Assembly: GCA_023441905.1 (NCBI GenBank) | Contig: JAEZNC010000012.1 | Location: 1 to 5,037 of the forward strand | Source: Bacillota bacterium | Lineage (GTDB): Bacteria > Bacillota > Clostridia > Christensenellales > SZUA-584 | Direction of reading: 5' to 3' | Length of the DNA stretch: 5,037 nucleotides | Shown: piece after piece, positions 1 through 5,037 of the stretch | Position numbering within the stretch: position 1 is the first letter of the stretch | Layout: every line of letters begins with the position of its first letter | The notes under the pieces: model-generated | Told to the model about the DNA's origin: nothing | The model's database searches: none | The model's input: only the letters and a program-made list of their open reading frames with translations | Made by a program: the position numbers and the translations under genes

Positions 1-1294
1 TTTCTTTTTTATCGGGTCCTTCTATCATCACGCGGACGAGCGGCTCTGTGCCCGAAGGACGGATCAGCACACGGCCGTTTCCTTCAAAAAGCTTCTCGAG
101 CGCCTCGATCCGCTTTTTCACCTGCTCGTCTTCCATGATATGCTCTTTCAACTCATCTTTCACAGTCGCGTTCACAAGCACCTGTGGCAGTATGGTTACC
201 GTGTCCGCCAGCTTGGAAAGCGGCTTGCCGCTGCGCATCATGATGGACGCCAGCTGTATGCCGGTCAGTATTCCATCGCCCGTCGAGTTATGGTCGAGGA
301 ATATGATATGGCCGGACTGCTCGCCGCCGAGCGCGTACCCGCTTTTCTGCATCTCTTCCAGCACGTATCTGTCGCCCACGCGCGTTTTCACCGTTTTGAT
401 GCCGGCTTTCTTCATCGCGATGTCGAGCCCCAGATTGCTCATCACGGTGCAGACCAGCGTATCTGCTTTAAGCAGGCCGCGCTGTTTCAAATCGACCGCG
501 CAGACCGCCATGATCTGATCGCCATCCACGATCACGCCGTGTTCGTCCACGGCAATGAGCCTGTCGGCGTCGCCGTCAAATGCAAGGCCCATGTCGGCCC
601 CGAGCTCCGCCACGAGCTGCGTGAGCTTTGCCGGATGCGTCGACCCGCAGTTGTCGTTGATGTTGATGCCGTCCGGCGTGTTGTAATACGGAACAACATT
701 GGCACCAAGCTCGCTGAATGCCCGCGGGGCCACTGCCGATGCCGCGCCGTGCGCGCAATCCAGCACAATCTTCAGCCCGCGGAGATTCGTTTCCGTGGAA
801 CCGATCAGAAACTCCTTATATTCCGTGACGGCGTTCACCGCCTTCACGCGACGGCCTACGTTGATGCCCGTTTTGAGCGGTATCTCTTCGCTGCCGTTTA
901 ATATAATGTCTTCAATGCGGTCTTCCACCTCGTCCGGCAGCTTCTTGCCCTGCGAATCGAAGAACTTGATGCCGTTGTATTCGGCCGCGTTATGAGAGGC
1001 CGATATCACAATGCCCGCGTCCGCGTCGTAGTTGCGCGTGAGAAACGCGACGCCCGAAGTCGGGATGACCCCCGCCACAAGCGCTTCCGCACCCACCGAG
1101 CAAATGCCCGCCACAAGCGCCGCTTCGAGCATTTCGCCCGAAATCCGCGTATCGCGGCCAATCAGTATGCGCGCTTTGTGCACTTCGCTTGTCAGCACCG
1201 ATGCCCCGGCCTGCCCGAGCTTAAACGCGAGCTCACATGTGAGCTTTTCGTTTGCGATGCCTCTGACTCCGTCCGTTCCAAACAATCTCGCCAT
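1..1294 (-). CDS. glmM: Phosphoglucosamine mutase GlmM (3' end cut by window edge)
   Basis: Cytosolic alpha-D-phosphohexomutase that interconverts glucosamine-6-phosphate and glucosamine-1-phosphate, the step before GlmU makes UDP-GlcNAc for peptidoglycan. The frame is open from ATG 1294 to the window edge and gives 431 residues; the family usually has about 445-450, so only some 15-20 are missing. It begins MARLFGTDGVRG. The phosphoserine loop ISASHN lies at 97-102, with catalytic Ser100 at the position known for Bacillus GlmM. The metal-binding loop DGDADR is at 240-245 (Asp240, 242, 244), the sugar-binding GGEQSGH at 323-329 and the phosphate-binding RPSGTEP at 412-418. All key residues are intact. 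The start is supported by GGAGG at 1299-1303, five bases upstream. It follows trxB by 67 bp and has its own promoter (see 1321-1349). The usual Bacillota partners cdaA and cdaR are not upstream. Identification is very secure. Confidence 0.97.
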   Translation of the reverse strand, partial: MARLFGTDGVRGIANEKLTCELAFKLGQAGASVLTSEVHKARILIGRDTRISGEMLEAALVAGICSVGAEALVAGVIPTSGVAFLTRNYDADAGIVISASHNAAEYNGIKFFDSQGKKLPDEVEDRIEDIILNGSEEIPLKTGINVGRRVKAVNAVTEYKEFLIGSTETNLRGLKIVLDCAHGAASAVAPRAFSELGANVVPYYNTPDGININDNCGSTHPAKLTQLVAELGADMGLAFDGDADRLIAVDEHGVIVDGDQIMAVCAVDLKQRGLLKADTLVCTVMSNLGLDIAMKKAGIKTVKTRVGDRYVLEEMQKSGYALGGEQSGHIIFLDHNSTGDGILTGIQLASIMMRSGKPLSKLADTVTILPQVLVNATVKDELKEHIMEDEQVKKRIEALEKLFEGNGRVLIRPSGTEPLVRVMIEGPDKKE

Positions 1295-1320
1295 AGTTCC
1301 TCCGTATCCGGACCTTTTGT

Positions 1321-1349
1321 ATTATAGTCCGTGTTATACCAATGTGCAA
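1321..1349 (-). promoter_or_regulatory. Candidate sigma-A promoter of glmM
   Basis: On the minus strand TTGCAC (1349-1344) is followed by exactly 17 bases and then a perfect TATAAT (1326-1321). The -35 matches consensus TTGACA at only three positions, so this is a promoter with a strong -10 and a weak -35, a type often helped or gated by a regulator. Transcription would begin near 1314, giving a leader of about 20 nt that contains the GGAGG ribosome site. The -35 hexamer lies exactly in the loop of an inverted repeat (1335-1358). The promoter is inferred from pattern only. Confidence 0.65.
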
Positions 1350-1358
1350 ATTGGTATA
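1335..1358. repeat. Perfect 9-bp inverted repeat around the glmM -35 box (possible operator)
   Basis: Arms TATACCAAT and ATTGGTATA are perfect reverse complements separated by six bases, a 24-bp dyad in the 67-bp gap between trxB and glmM. The six spacer bases are the proposed -35 of glmM. This geometry suits a dimeric DNA-binding protein that blocks RNA polymerase. No U-tract follows on either side, and the arms are AT-rich, so it is a poor intrinsic terminator for trxB. I do not recognise the motif as a known regulator box. Confidence 0.6.
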
Positions 1359-1361
1359 GTC

Positions 1362-2276
1362 CTATTTGTGTTCCCTTAAATAACTGAGCGCCGAGTAAAC
1401 CGCAACCGCGCCGTCCGCCGCCGCCGTCACCACTTGACGCAGCGGTTTTGCCACAATATCACCCGCCGCAAAAACCCCGGGCAGACTTGTGTGCATGGCC
1501 TCGTCCGTGATGATATAGCCAAAATCATCAGTATTGACAAGCTCCCGCACGTCGTCGCTGTGCGGCACAATGCCGATCGCCACAAACACACCGGAGACAG
1601 CGAGAGACCTAAGTTCCTGTGTTTTGTTGTTGCGAACGCGCACGCCCGTGACAAACGCGTCCCCTTCAATCGCGTCCACCTCGCAGTTCCAAACGAACTC
1701 GATTCTTTCGTTTTGCAGTGCGGCGCGCTGCAGCACCTTTTGCGCGCGCAGTTCATCCCGGCGGTGCACCACGTACACATGGCTTGCGAAATTCGCAAGA
1801 TAAAGCGCGTCCTCAATGGCGGTATCGCCGCCGCCGATGACGGCCACCTGCTTTTGCTTGAAAAACGCGCCGTCGCATGTCGCGCAGTACGACACGCCCG
1901 ACCCCGAGAGCCGCCTTTCGCTTTGCAGCCCGAGCGTTTTATACGAAGCGCCCATCGCGAGAATCACCGATTTCGCGCTGAATATCCTATCCGCCGTGAT
2001 CACCTTTTTCTCGTCGCCCTCAAGGTCGTAGCCCGTCACCTCGGCCGTTTCTATCACGGCTCCGTGACGCTCCGCCTGTTCCTTGAATTTAAAGCTCAGA
2101 TCGAGGCCTTCAATACCGTCGGGAAACCCCGGATAGTTTTCCACCATCAGCGTCCGTGTGATCTGCCCGCCCGCAAAAACCCTCTCCAATATCAGCGCCG
2201 ACAGCCCCGCGCGTCCGGCATAAAGGCCTGCCGTCAGGCCGGCCGGGCCCGCGCCGACGATGATCACATCATACAT
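1362..2276 (-). CDS. trxB: Thioredoxin reductase (NADPH, FAD-dependent)
   Basis: Cytosolic homodimeric flavoenzyme that passes electrons from NADPH through FAD and a redox-active disulfide to thioredoxin. The 304-residue product is full length for the short bacterial class (about 300-320). The FAD-binding GAGPAG is at 8-13, the redox pair CATC at 131-134, the NADPH fold GGGDTA at 148-153, HRRDELRA at 171-178 (the arginines that bind the NADPH 2'-phosphate) and the C-terminal FAD motif GVFAAGD at 267-273. The intact HRR-RA motif argues for an NADPH-dependent enzyme rather than the ferredoxin- or flavin-linked relatives that lack it. The start at ATG 2276 is fixed by GGAGGA at 2282-2287, five bases upstream, and by the MYDVIIVGAG N-terminus. 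No thioredoxin gene is adjacent. It lies 154 bp after the S41 protease gene and 67 bp before glmM. Confidence 0.97.
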   Translation of the reverse strand: MYDVIIVGAGPAGLTAGLYAGRAGLSALILERVFAGGQITRTLMVENYPGFPDGIEGLDLSFKFKEQAERHGAVIETAEVTGYDLEGDEKKVITADRIFSAKSVILAMGASYKTLGLQSERRLSGSGVSYCATCDGAFFKQKQVAVIGGGDTAIEDALYLANFASHVYVVHRRDELRAQKVLQRAALQNERIEFVWNCEVDAIEGDAFVTGVRVRNNKTQELRSLAVSGVFVAIGIVPHSDDVRELVNTDDFGYIITDEAMHTSLPGVFAAGDIVAKPLRQVVTAAADGAVAVYSALSYLREHK

Positions 2277-2320
2277 GCTGTTCCTCCCGCATTGAAACGT
2301 ATCCGCAAACCCGGATTGTC

Positions 2321-2357
2321 AAAACAAGCCGGACCACCAGGGAACCGGCCTGCTTTT
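2321..2357 (-). terminator. Intrinsic terminator-like hairpin between the S41 protease gene and trxB
   Basis: On the minus strand a 12-bp stem (arms 2357-2345 side and 2332-2321) closes a 12-base loop. The loop-proximal five pairs are all G-C, two pairs are G-U, and the 3' arm ends in TTGTTTT, giving a short U-tract. In plus-strand RNA the two wobbles would become A-C mismatches, so the structure fits minus-strand transcription better. It is about 75 bases after the protease stop and 45 bases before trxB. It most simply ends the protease transcript, but it also lies downstream of a candidate trxB promoter, so it could act as an attenuator. Confidence 0.65.
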
Positions 2358-2371
2358 ATTCAGCTTTACCT

Positions 2372-2400
2372 ATTTTATCAGTGAATGTACCGCAATACAA
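2372..2400 (-). promoter_or_regulatory. Weak candidate promoter for trxB
   Basis: TTGTAT (2400-2395), a 17-base spacer and TAAAAT (2377-2372, five of six consensus bases) on the minus strand. A start near 2365 would give a leader of about 90 nt that includes the terminator-like hairpin at 2321-2357. A competing arrangement uses the perfect TTGACA at 2414-2409 with TACATT at 2389-2384 and a long 19-base spacer. Neither is strong, and trxB may instead use a promoter I cannot see after the hairpin. Confidence 0.35.
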
Positions 2401-2430
2401 GGAATTCTTGTCAACACCTTAGGTGTATTG
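2393..2430. repeat. Nested palindromes directly after the S41 protease stop codon
   Basis: Three dyads overlap here. The outer arms CAATACA (2393-2399) and TGTATTG (2424-2430) are perfect 7-bp complements. Inside are ACACCT-T-AGGTGT (2414-2426, six perfect pairs about one base) and CAAG-GAATT-CTTG (2398-2410). The right-hand palindrome abuts a perfect TTGACA on the minus strand (2414-2409). No U-tract follows, so this is more likely a protein-binding site or chance structure than a terminator. No known operator is recognised. Confidence 0.45.
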
Positions 2431-3600
2431 TCAATCCCTTGCTTCCTCTCCCGCGCTGATCAACGAGCCGAGAATTTTAAGCCCTTCCTTGAGCTGTGTA
2501 TCCTCAGTCGCATCTGCTTTAAGCTCCACAATATCGTCCGGATACACGCCGTTGCCGTCAATGCTGCGCCCTTTGGGCGTAAAATACTCAGACGATGTGA
2601 TTTTCAGCCCGCCGCCCGTCGATTCGATCGGAATCACAATCTGCACGACGCCTTTGCCGTATGTGCGCGTGCCGATCACCTCGCCCCAGTCATAATCCTG
2701 TATGGCACCCGCAAAGATTTCAGAGGCCGACGCCGTATTTTGGTTCACAAGCAGCACCATCGGAATCTTTGTGCAGTCCGCGTCGCTCGTTTTGGTGTCG
2801 CGGTTACCGTATTTGTCCTCGGTGTATACAATCGTCCCCTCGGGCAGCAGCCTATCGAGCATGCTCACCACGGTAGAGAGATATCCGCCCGGGTTGTTGC
2901 GCAGATCGAAAACGATGCCCTTTGCGCCCTGTGCTTCGAAATAATCCATGCCTTCATTGAATAAGGCTTCGCAGTTGCCGCTGAACTGCTTAATCTGCAT
3001 ATAGCCGATGCCGCCCTCCAGCATTTTATAAGCCACCATATCGAGCTCAACCGATTTGCGCGTCATGGTAAATTCAAGCACGTCGTCGCCGCGTTTGACG
3101 CCGATGGTGATCGGTGTGCCGTCGTCGCCGATGCATTTCACGCGGATCTCCTGAAGCGTGTTCTTCGTCACATCTTCCCCGTTAATCGACACGATCAAAT
3201 CGCCGACCTCAATGCCCGCTTCCTTGGCCGCGGAGTCATCCAAAAAATACGAGACCACAGCGAGACCGGTTACATCATCGATGCCGATGCCCATACCGAC
3301 TCCATAATACTCGCCGGACGAATTCTGTTGAAACGATTTGAACTCCTCGGGCGTATAGTAAACGCTGTATGGGTCTCCGAGCGACGCCACCATGGCCTTG
3401 AGGCCTGCATACTGAACCTCCGTCATATCAAAATCGCGCAGGTATTTTTCTTTTATCTCCTGTTCGACGCGCTGAAACTCCATCAAAGGAAGTTCTCCCT
3501 CATCGGTTGTTTCATACTTGGCCCTGACAAGAAAATAAGTTGTCAGTACCGAAACGATGCACACCATAAGAGCCAGCAGCAGGGCTTGCGTCTTTCTCAT
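2431..3600 (-). CDS. Membrane-anchored S41 carboxyl-terminal processing protease (CtpA/CtpB family)
   Basis: Serine protease of family S41A that cleaves envelope proteins outside the cytoplasmic membrane. The product has 389 residues from ATG 3600. Residues 6-26 form one hydrophobic N-terminal segment after MRKTQ, an uncleaved anchor or signal peptide. A PDZ domain spans about 96-180 (GVGMGIGI near 100, then AGIEVGDLIVSINGE). The protease core follows, with FDLRNNPGG at 231-239. Nucleophile Ser291 lies in NTASASEIF, general base Lys316 in TYGKG, and Gln320 completes the triad; the 25- and 4-residue spacings match Bacillus CtpB (Ser309, Lys334, Gln338). It ends soon after the core and lacks the C-terminal peptidoglycan-binding domain of Bacillus CtpA and CtpB. 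A role in sporulation signalling (as for CtpB) or in wall-enzyme turnover (as for Prc) cannot be decided here. It stands between two terminators, so it is probably monocistronic. Confidence 0.93.
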   Translation of the reverse strand: MRKTQALLLALMVCIVSVLTTYFLVRAKYETTDEGELPLMEFQRVEQEIKEKYLRDFDMTEVQYAGLKAMVASLGDPYSVYYTPEEFKSFQQNSSGEYYGVGMGIGIDDVTGLAVVSYFLDDSAAKEAGIEVGDLIVSINGEDVTKNTLQEIRVKCIGDDGTPITIGVKRGDDVLEFTMTRKSVELDMVAYKMLEGGIGYMQIKQFSGNCEALFNEGMDYFEAQGAKGIVFDLRNNPGGYLSTVVSMLDRLLPEGTIVYTEDKYGNRDTKTSDADCTKIPMVLLVNQNTASASEIFAGAIQDYDWGEVIGTRTYGKGVVQIVIPIESTGGGLKITSSEYFTPKGRSIDGNGVYPDDIVELKADATEDTQLKEGLKILGSLISAGEEARD

Positions 3601-3606
3601 AATCAT

Positions 3607-3611
3607 CCTCC
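3607..3611 (-). promoter_or_regulatory. Ribosome binding site that fixes the S41 protease start
   Basis: GGAGG on the minus strand is six bases upstream of ATG 3600. Two earlier in-frame starts fit badly: ATG 3606 directly abuts the GGAGG, and GTG 3621 lies upstream of it and would encode the ribosome site itself. ATG 3600 also gives the best membrane-anchor N-terminus, with two positive residues just before the hydrophobic stretch. Confidence 0.85.
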
Positions 3612-3641
3612 AAAAAAGCACTACTCATGTAAACAATGATT

Positions 3642-3826
3642 AAATGGGCGACATAGCAGAGCGCGGAATCAGTCGTCAAGACAACGTTTCGAATTAATCA
3701 GCGTTTACTTATATAAATATGTCGGCATCGGCGGCTATTATTCGGCCTGCGCCGTATTAATCGAAACTCAGTTATTATCTCGTTTTCAAAAATCGGTTAT
3801 CTTCTGTATTTGACGACTGCCCATTT
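3642..3826. repeat. Imperfect long inverted repeat (MITE-like or structured RNA), about 185 bp
   Basis: The right end (3810-3826, read on the minus strand) is AAATGGGCAGTCGTCAA. The left end carries the same 17 bases in the same order, split as AAATGGGC (3642-3649) and AGTCGTCAA (3671-3679) by 21 extra bases. A third matched pair lies further in: GTTTCGAATTAAT (3686-3698) against GTTTCGATTAAT on the minus strand (3767-3756). All three are arranged symmetrically about a centre near 3730, where a GC-rich stretch with CGGCG and CGCCG can pair. No transposase gene and no convincing target-site duplication are present. It could be a decayed miniature element or a folded leader RNA. Confidence 0.5.
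3650..3679 (-). promoter_or_regulatory. Candidate extended -10 promoter of the S41 protease gene
   Basis: TTGACG (3679-3674, five of six consensus bases), an 18-base spacer, and TGC-TATGTC (3658-3650), an extended -10 with only a partial hexamer. A start near 3643 would give a leader of about 40 nt ending at the GGAGG site. The -35 lies in the inner part of the left arm of the inverted-repeat element at 3642-3826, and the spacer and -10 fall in a 21-base stretch absent from the right arm. Inferred from pattern only. Confidence 0.4.
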
Positions 3827-3934
3827 GATGGTTTGGCGCCAAAAAGACAAAAAGAAGCAATGATAAAGACCGGTCACTCCTTCCGGCACATCGTGCTCAT
3901 TATAAACCTCTTACAAATAATATAACAGCGTCAT

Positions 3935-3975
3935 AAACAAAAAGCCTTCCTTGGCGTAGCGCACAAAAGAAGGCT
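3935..3975 (-). terminator. Strong intrinsic terminator after the wall-binding protein gene
   Basis: Starting 13 bases after the TAA stop on the minus strand, AGCCTTC (3975-3969) pairs perfectly with GAAGGCT (3949-3943). The 19-base interior can fold further (TTG/CAA and GCG/CGC pairs about a CTA loop). The 3' arm runs straight into TTTTTGTTT. On the plus strand the same hairpin is followed by a less regular T-rich run, so any reverse activity is secondary. It isolates this gene from the S41 protease gene. Confidence 0.88.
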
Positions 3976-3988
3976 GTGTTTTTAGTAT

Positions 3989-5037
3989 TTAATTCGCTTT
4001 TTCATATGCTTTTTTTACGCAGTACTGATGCCTCGGGCATTCCTTGCCGGTTTCATGCACCTTGGAATCATTAAAATGAATACAAAAGTGCCCGTCAAAA
4101 TCGTTGCCGCCCACCGGGTTCGCCATGTGAGGCATGCCATGCTGCGACGCCGCATACGTCACACTGCCGACTGTCACCCATATCGGGTGCCTGTCCCACG
4201 ACCATTTTCCGCCGTAGCATTCCTTCATAATGGCGGTATCCTCCGCGGTCAGGGGCTCGCAGTCCGCGTGCCACCAGCCGCCGAAACGAATCACCCAGAA
4301 CTGACGACCGGATTTCACATCGGTCACCAGCGCCTTGGTTCCCTTTTTGAATGTTTTGGCGATATCGTCCCATGTGGAGAGCTTCACCTCGCCCGTGATG
4401 CCGAACAGTTCGGCCGTCGTGGTGGTGATATCGTTATCGCCGAAAAGCAGATCATATGTTTCCGCGCCGATAATGCCGTCCGCGTCGAGCCCTGCCTTGC
4501 GCTGGAACGCCTTCACCGCACCTTCCGTCACATCGCCGAAGTATCCTGTTGCCGGGGCGATCATAAAGTTGCGCTTACGCAGCTGCTGCTGAACGTTTTT
4601 CACCTCTGCGCCTTCCATGCCGAGCTTGATCATATTGCTGGCCGTTTTGGACTTGCTCAGTTTTACATGATCTTTATGCACATAACCTGTTTGAATGCTT
4701 GTCCCTTCCTCACCCGGCACCTCAACGAAAAACCACTCACCCGAAATATTCTTCACCGTGACGCCTGTTCCCTCAGCCAGCTCAGCCACTGCGTTGCTGT
4801 ATGTGCCGGGGTTTTGCCGCAGCTTTAAGCCCCCATCGAGCACATGCGCCACTATATAGTCGGTAGAAGGCAAAAACACATATTCCGCACTGATGTAGCC
4901 GCGGTAGTTACCGTAAATAATGCGGTACCAGCCTTCCACCTCTTCACAGAAAACGCCGATACGCGCGCCCTGCACGAGCTTGATCACGACTGGCGAATCG
5001 GTAGAAGGGCGCATACGCATATTCACTTCATCACCGA
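3989..5037 (-). CDS. Secreted tandem-SH3b / peptidoglycan-binding protein with uncharacterised C-terminal domain (5' partial)
   Basis: The frame is open to the window edge; 348 residues are visible, numbered here from Gly at 5035. The first visible residues, GDEVNMRMRPS, are the opening strand of a bacterial SH3 domain, so GTG 5026 is not the start and a signal peptide should lie upstream. Domains in order: SH3b (about 1-54), SH3b (58-126, with GLKLRQNPG and a GYVHKDHV end), PG_binding_1 (137-199, with VQQQLRKRNF, GYFGDVTEGAVKAFQ and DGIIGAETYDLLF), a Thr-rich linker, then a C-terminal domain (about 221-346). The last carries HAD (256-258), YGGKWSW (274-280), HGMPH (299-303), GHFCIHF (315-321), His327 and His336. 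I recall similar tails in clostridial wall-binding proteins but know no proven function. The role is therefore inferred: attachment to peptidoglycan, with possible enzymatic or metal-binding activity in the tail. It is followed by a strong terminator. Confidence 0.88.
   Translation of the reverse strand, partial: GDEVNMRMRPSTDSPVVIKLVQGARIGVFCEEVEGWYRIIYGNYRGYISAEYVFLPSTDYIVAHVLDGGLKLRQNPGTYSNAVAELAEGTGVTVKNISGEWFFVEVPGEEGTSIQTGYVHKDHVKLSKSKTASNMIKLGMEGAEVKNVQQQLRKRNFMIAPATGYFGDVTEGAVKAFQRKAGLDADGIIGAETYDLLFGDNDITTTTAELFGITGEVKLSTWDDIAKTFKKGTKALVTDVKSGRQFWVIRFGGWWHADCEPLTAEDTAIMKECYGGKWSWDRHPIWVTVGSVTYAASQHGMPHMANPVGGNDFDGHFCIHFNDSKVHETGKECPRHQYCVKKAYEKAN

Larger units (their letters stand above)
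3601..3934. other. AT-rich intergenic region without a convincing gene
   Basis: This 334-bp stretch separates the terminator of the wall-binding protein gene from the S41 protease start. It holds the protease ribosome site, a candidate promoter (3650-3679) and the inverted-repeat element (3642-3826). At its right end, on the minus strand, AAGAGG (3912-3907) stands six bases before ATG 3900, but that frame stops after eight codons (TGA at 3876-3874). A GTG overlapping that stop (3877) opens 26 further codons to TAA at 3797. A TATAAT (3904-3899) overlaps the same spot without a clear -35. I recognise no riboswitch or known small RNA. Confidence 0.6.

Noticed and set aside
140..901. Long plus-strand open frame of 253 codons
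   Set aside because: It lies entirely antisense to glmM, whose minus-strand frame has every catalytic motif; the plus-strand product is rich in His, Arg and Ala and matches nothing.
1335..1358. Inverted repeat as a rho-independent terminator for trxB
   Set aside because: The stem is AT-rich and no U-tract follows on the minus strand; its placement on the glmM -35 fits an operator better.
2301..2316. Small hairpin ATCCG-6-CGGAT in the trxB leader
   Set aside because: Five pairs with no U-tract and no overlap with the ribosome site; too little to assign a role.
2294..2322. Promoter for trxB from the TTGACA at 2322-2317
   Set aside because: No -10-like hexamer occurs at 16-18 bases; the best options are weak or wrongly spaced.
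1434..2384. Long plus-strand open frame of 316 codons
   Set aside because: Antisense to trxB, with no ribosome site and a low-complexity product; it is a by-product of GC-rich third positions.
3601..3621. Earlier starts (GTG 3621, ATG 3606) for the S41 protease
   Set aside because: The GGAGG at 3607-3611 would be inside the coding region or touching the start; ATG 3600 has proper spacing.
4028..4828. Plus-strand open frame of 266 codons
   Set aside because: Antisense to the SH3b/PG_binding protein, whose domain motifs are unmistakable on the minus strand.
5018..5026. GTG 5026 or ATG 5020 as the start of the wall-binding protein
   Set aside because: The frame stays open upstream to the window edge and the residues there complete the first strand of an SH3b domain, so the start is outside the window.
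1..5037. CRISPR array, tRNA, rRNA or transposase gene
   Set aside because: No regularly spaced direct repeats, no tRNA or rRNA signature and no transposase-like frame were seen on either strand.

Overview
The window reads as ordinary chromosomal DNA from a low-to-mid GC Gram-positive bacterium, most likely Bacillota of the class Clostridia. The evidence is strong GGAGG-type Shine-Dalgarno sites, a secreted tandem SH3b plus peptidoglycan-binding protein of clostridial type, a CtpB-like S41 protease with one membrane anchor, a short (304-residue) classical thioredoxin reductase, and a GlmM with the Bacillota-type active-site numbering. Coding DNA is rich in G and C at third codon positions, while the gaps are distinctly AT-rich. 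No genus can be named from sequence alone.

All four genes lie on the minus strand, so transcription runs from right to left. 3989-5037 is the 3' part of a secreted cell-wall-binding protein gene (start outside the window), closed by a strong intrinsic terminator at 3935-3975. 3601-3934 has no convincing gene; it holds an imperfect inverted-repeat element of about 185 bp, a candidate promoter for the next gene, and a few very short ORFs of doubtful meaning. 2431-3600 is a membrane-anchored PDZ/S41 carboxyl-terminal processing protease. 2277-2430 holds nested palindromes, candidate promoter elements and a terminator-like hairpin. 1362-2276 is trxB (thioredoxin reductase). 1295-1361 holds a well-formed promoter for the next gene, with a perfect 9-bp inverted repeat bracketing its -35 box. 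1-1294 is glmM (phosphoglucosamine mutase), lacking its last few codons at the window edge.

Three of the four products concern the cell envelope: GlmM supplies glucosamine-1-phosphate for UDP-GlcNAc and hence peptidoglycan, the S41 protease acts outside the membrane on envelope proteins, and the SH3b/PG-binding protein is expected to sit in the wall. TrxB is cytosolic redox housekeeping. The terminators and separate promoter signals suggest mostly independent transcription units rather than one operon.

I see no mobile-element genes, CRISPR array, tRNA, rRNA or defence system, and nothing that clearly amounts to a new system. The parts most worth a second look are the operator-like repeat at the glmM promoter, the uncharacterised His/Cys-rich C-terminal domain of the wall-binding protein, and the inverted-repeat element upstream of the protease.
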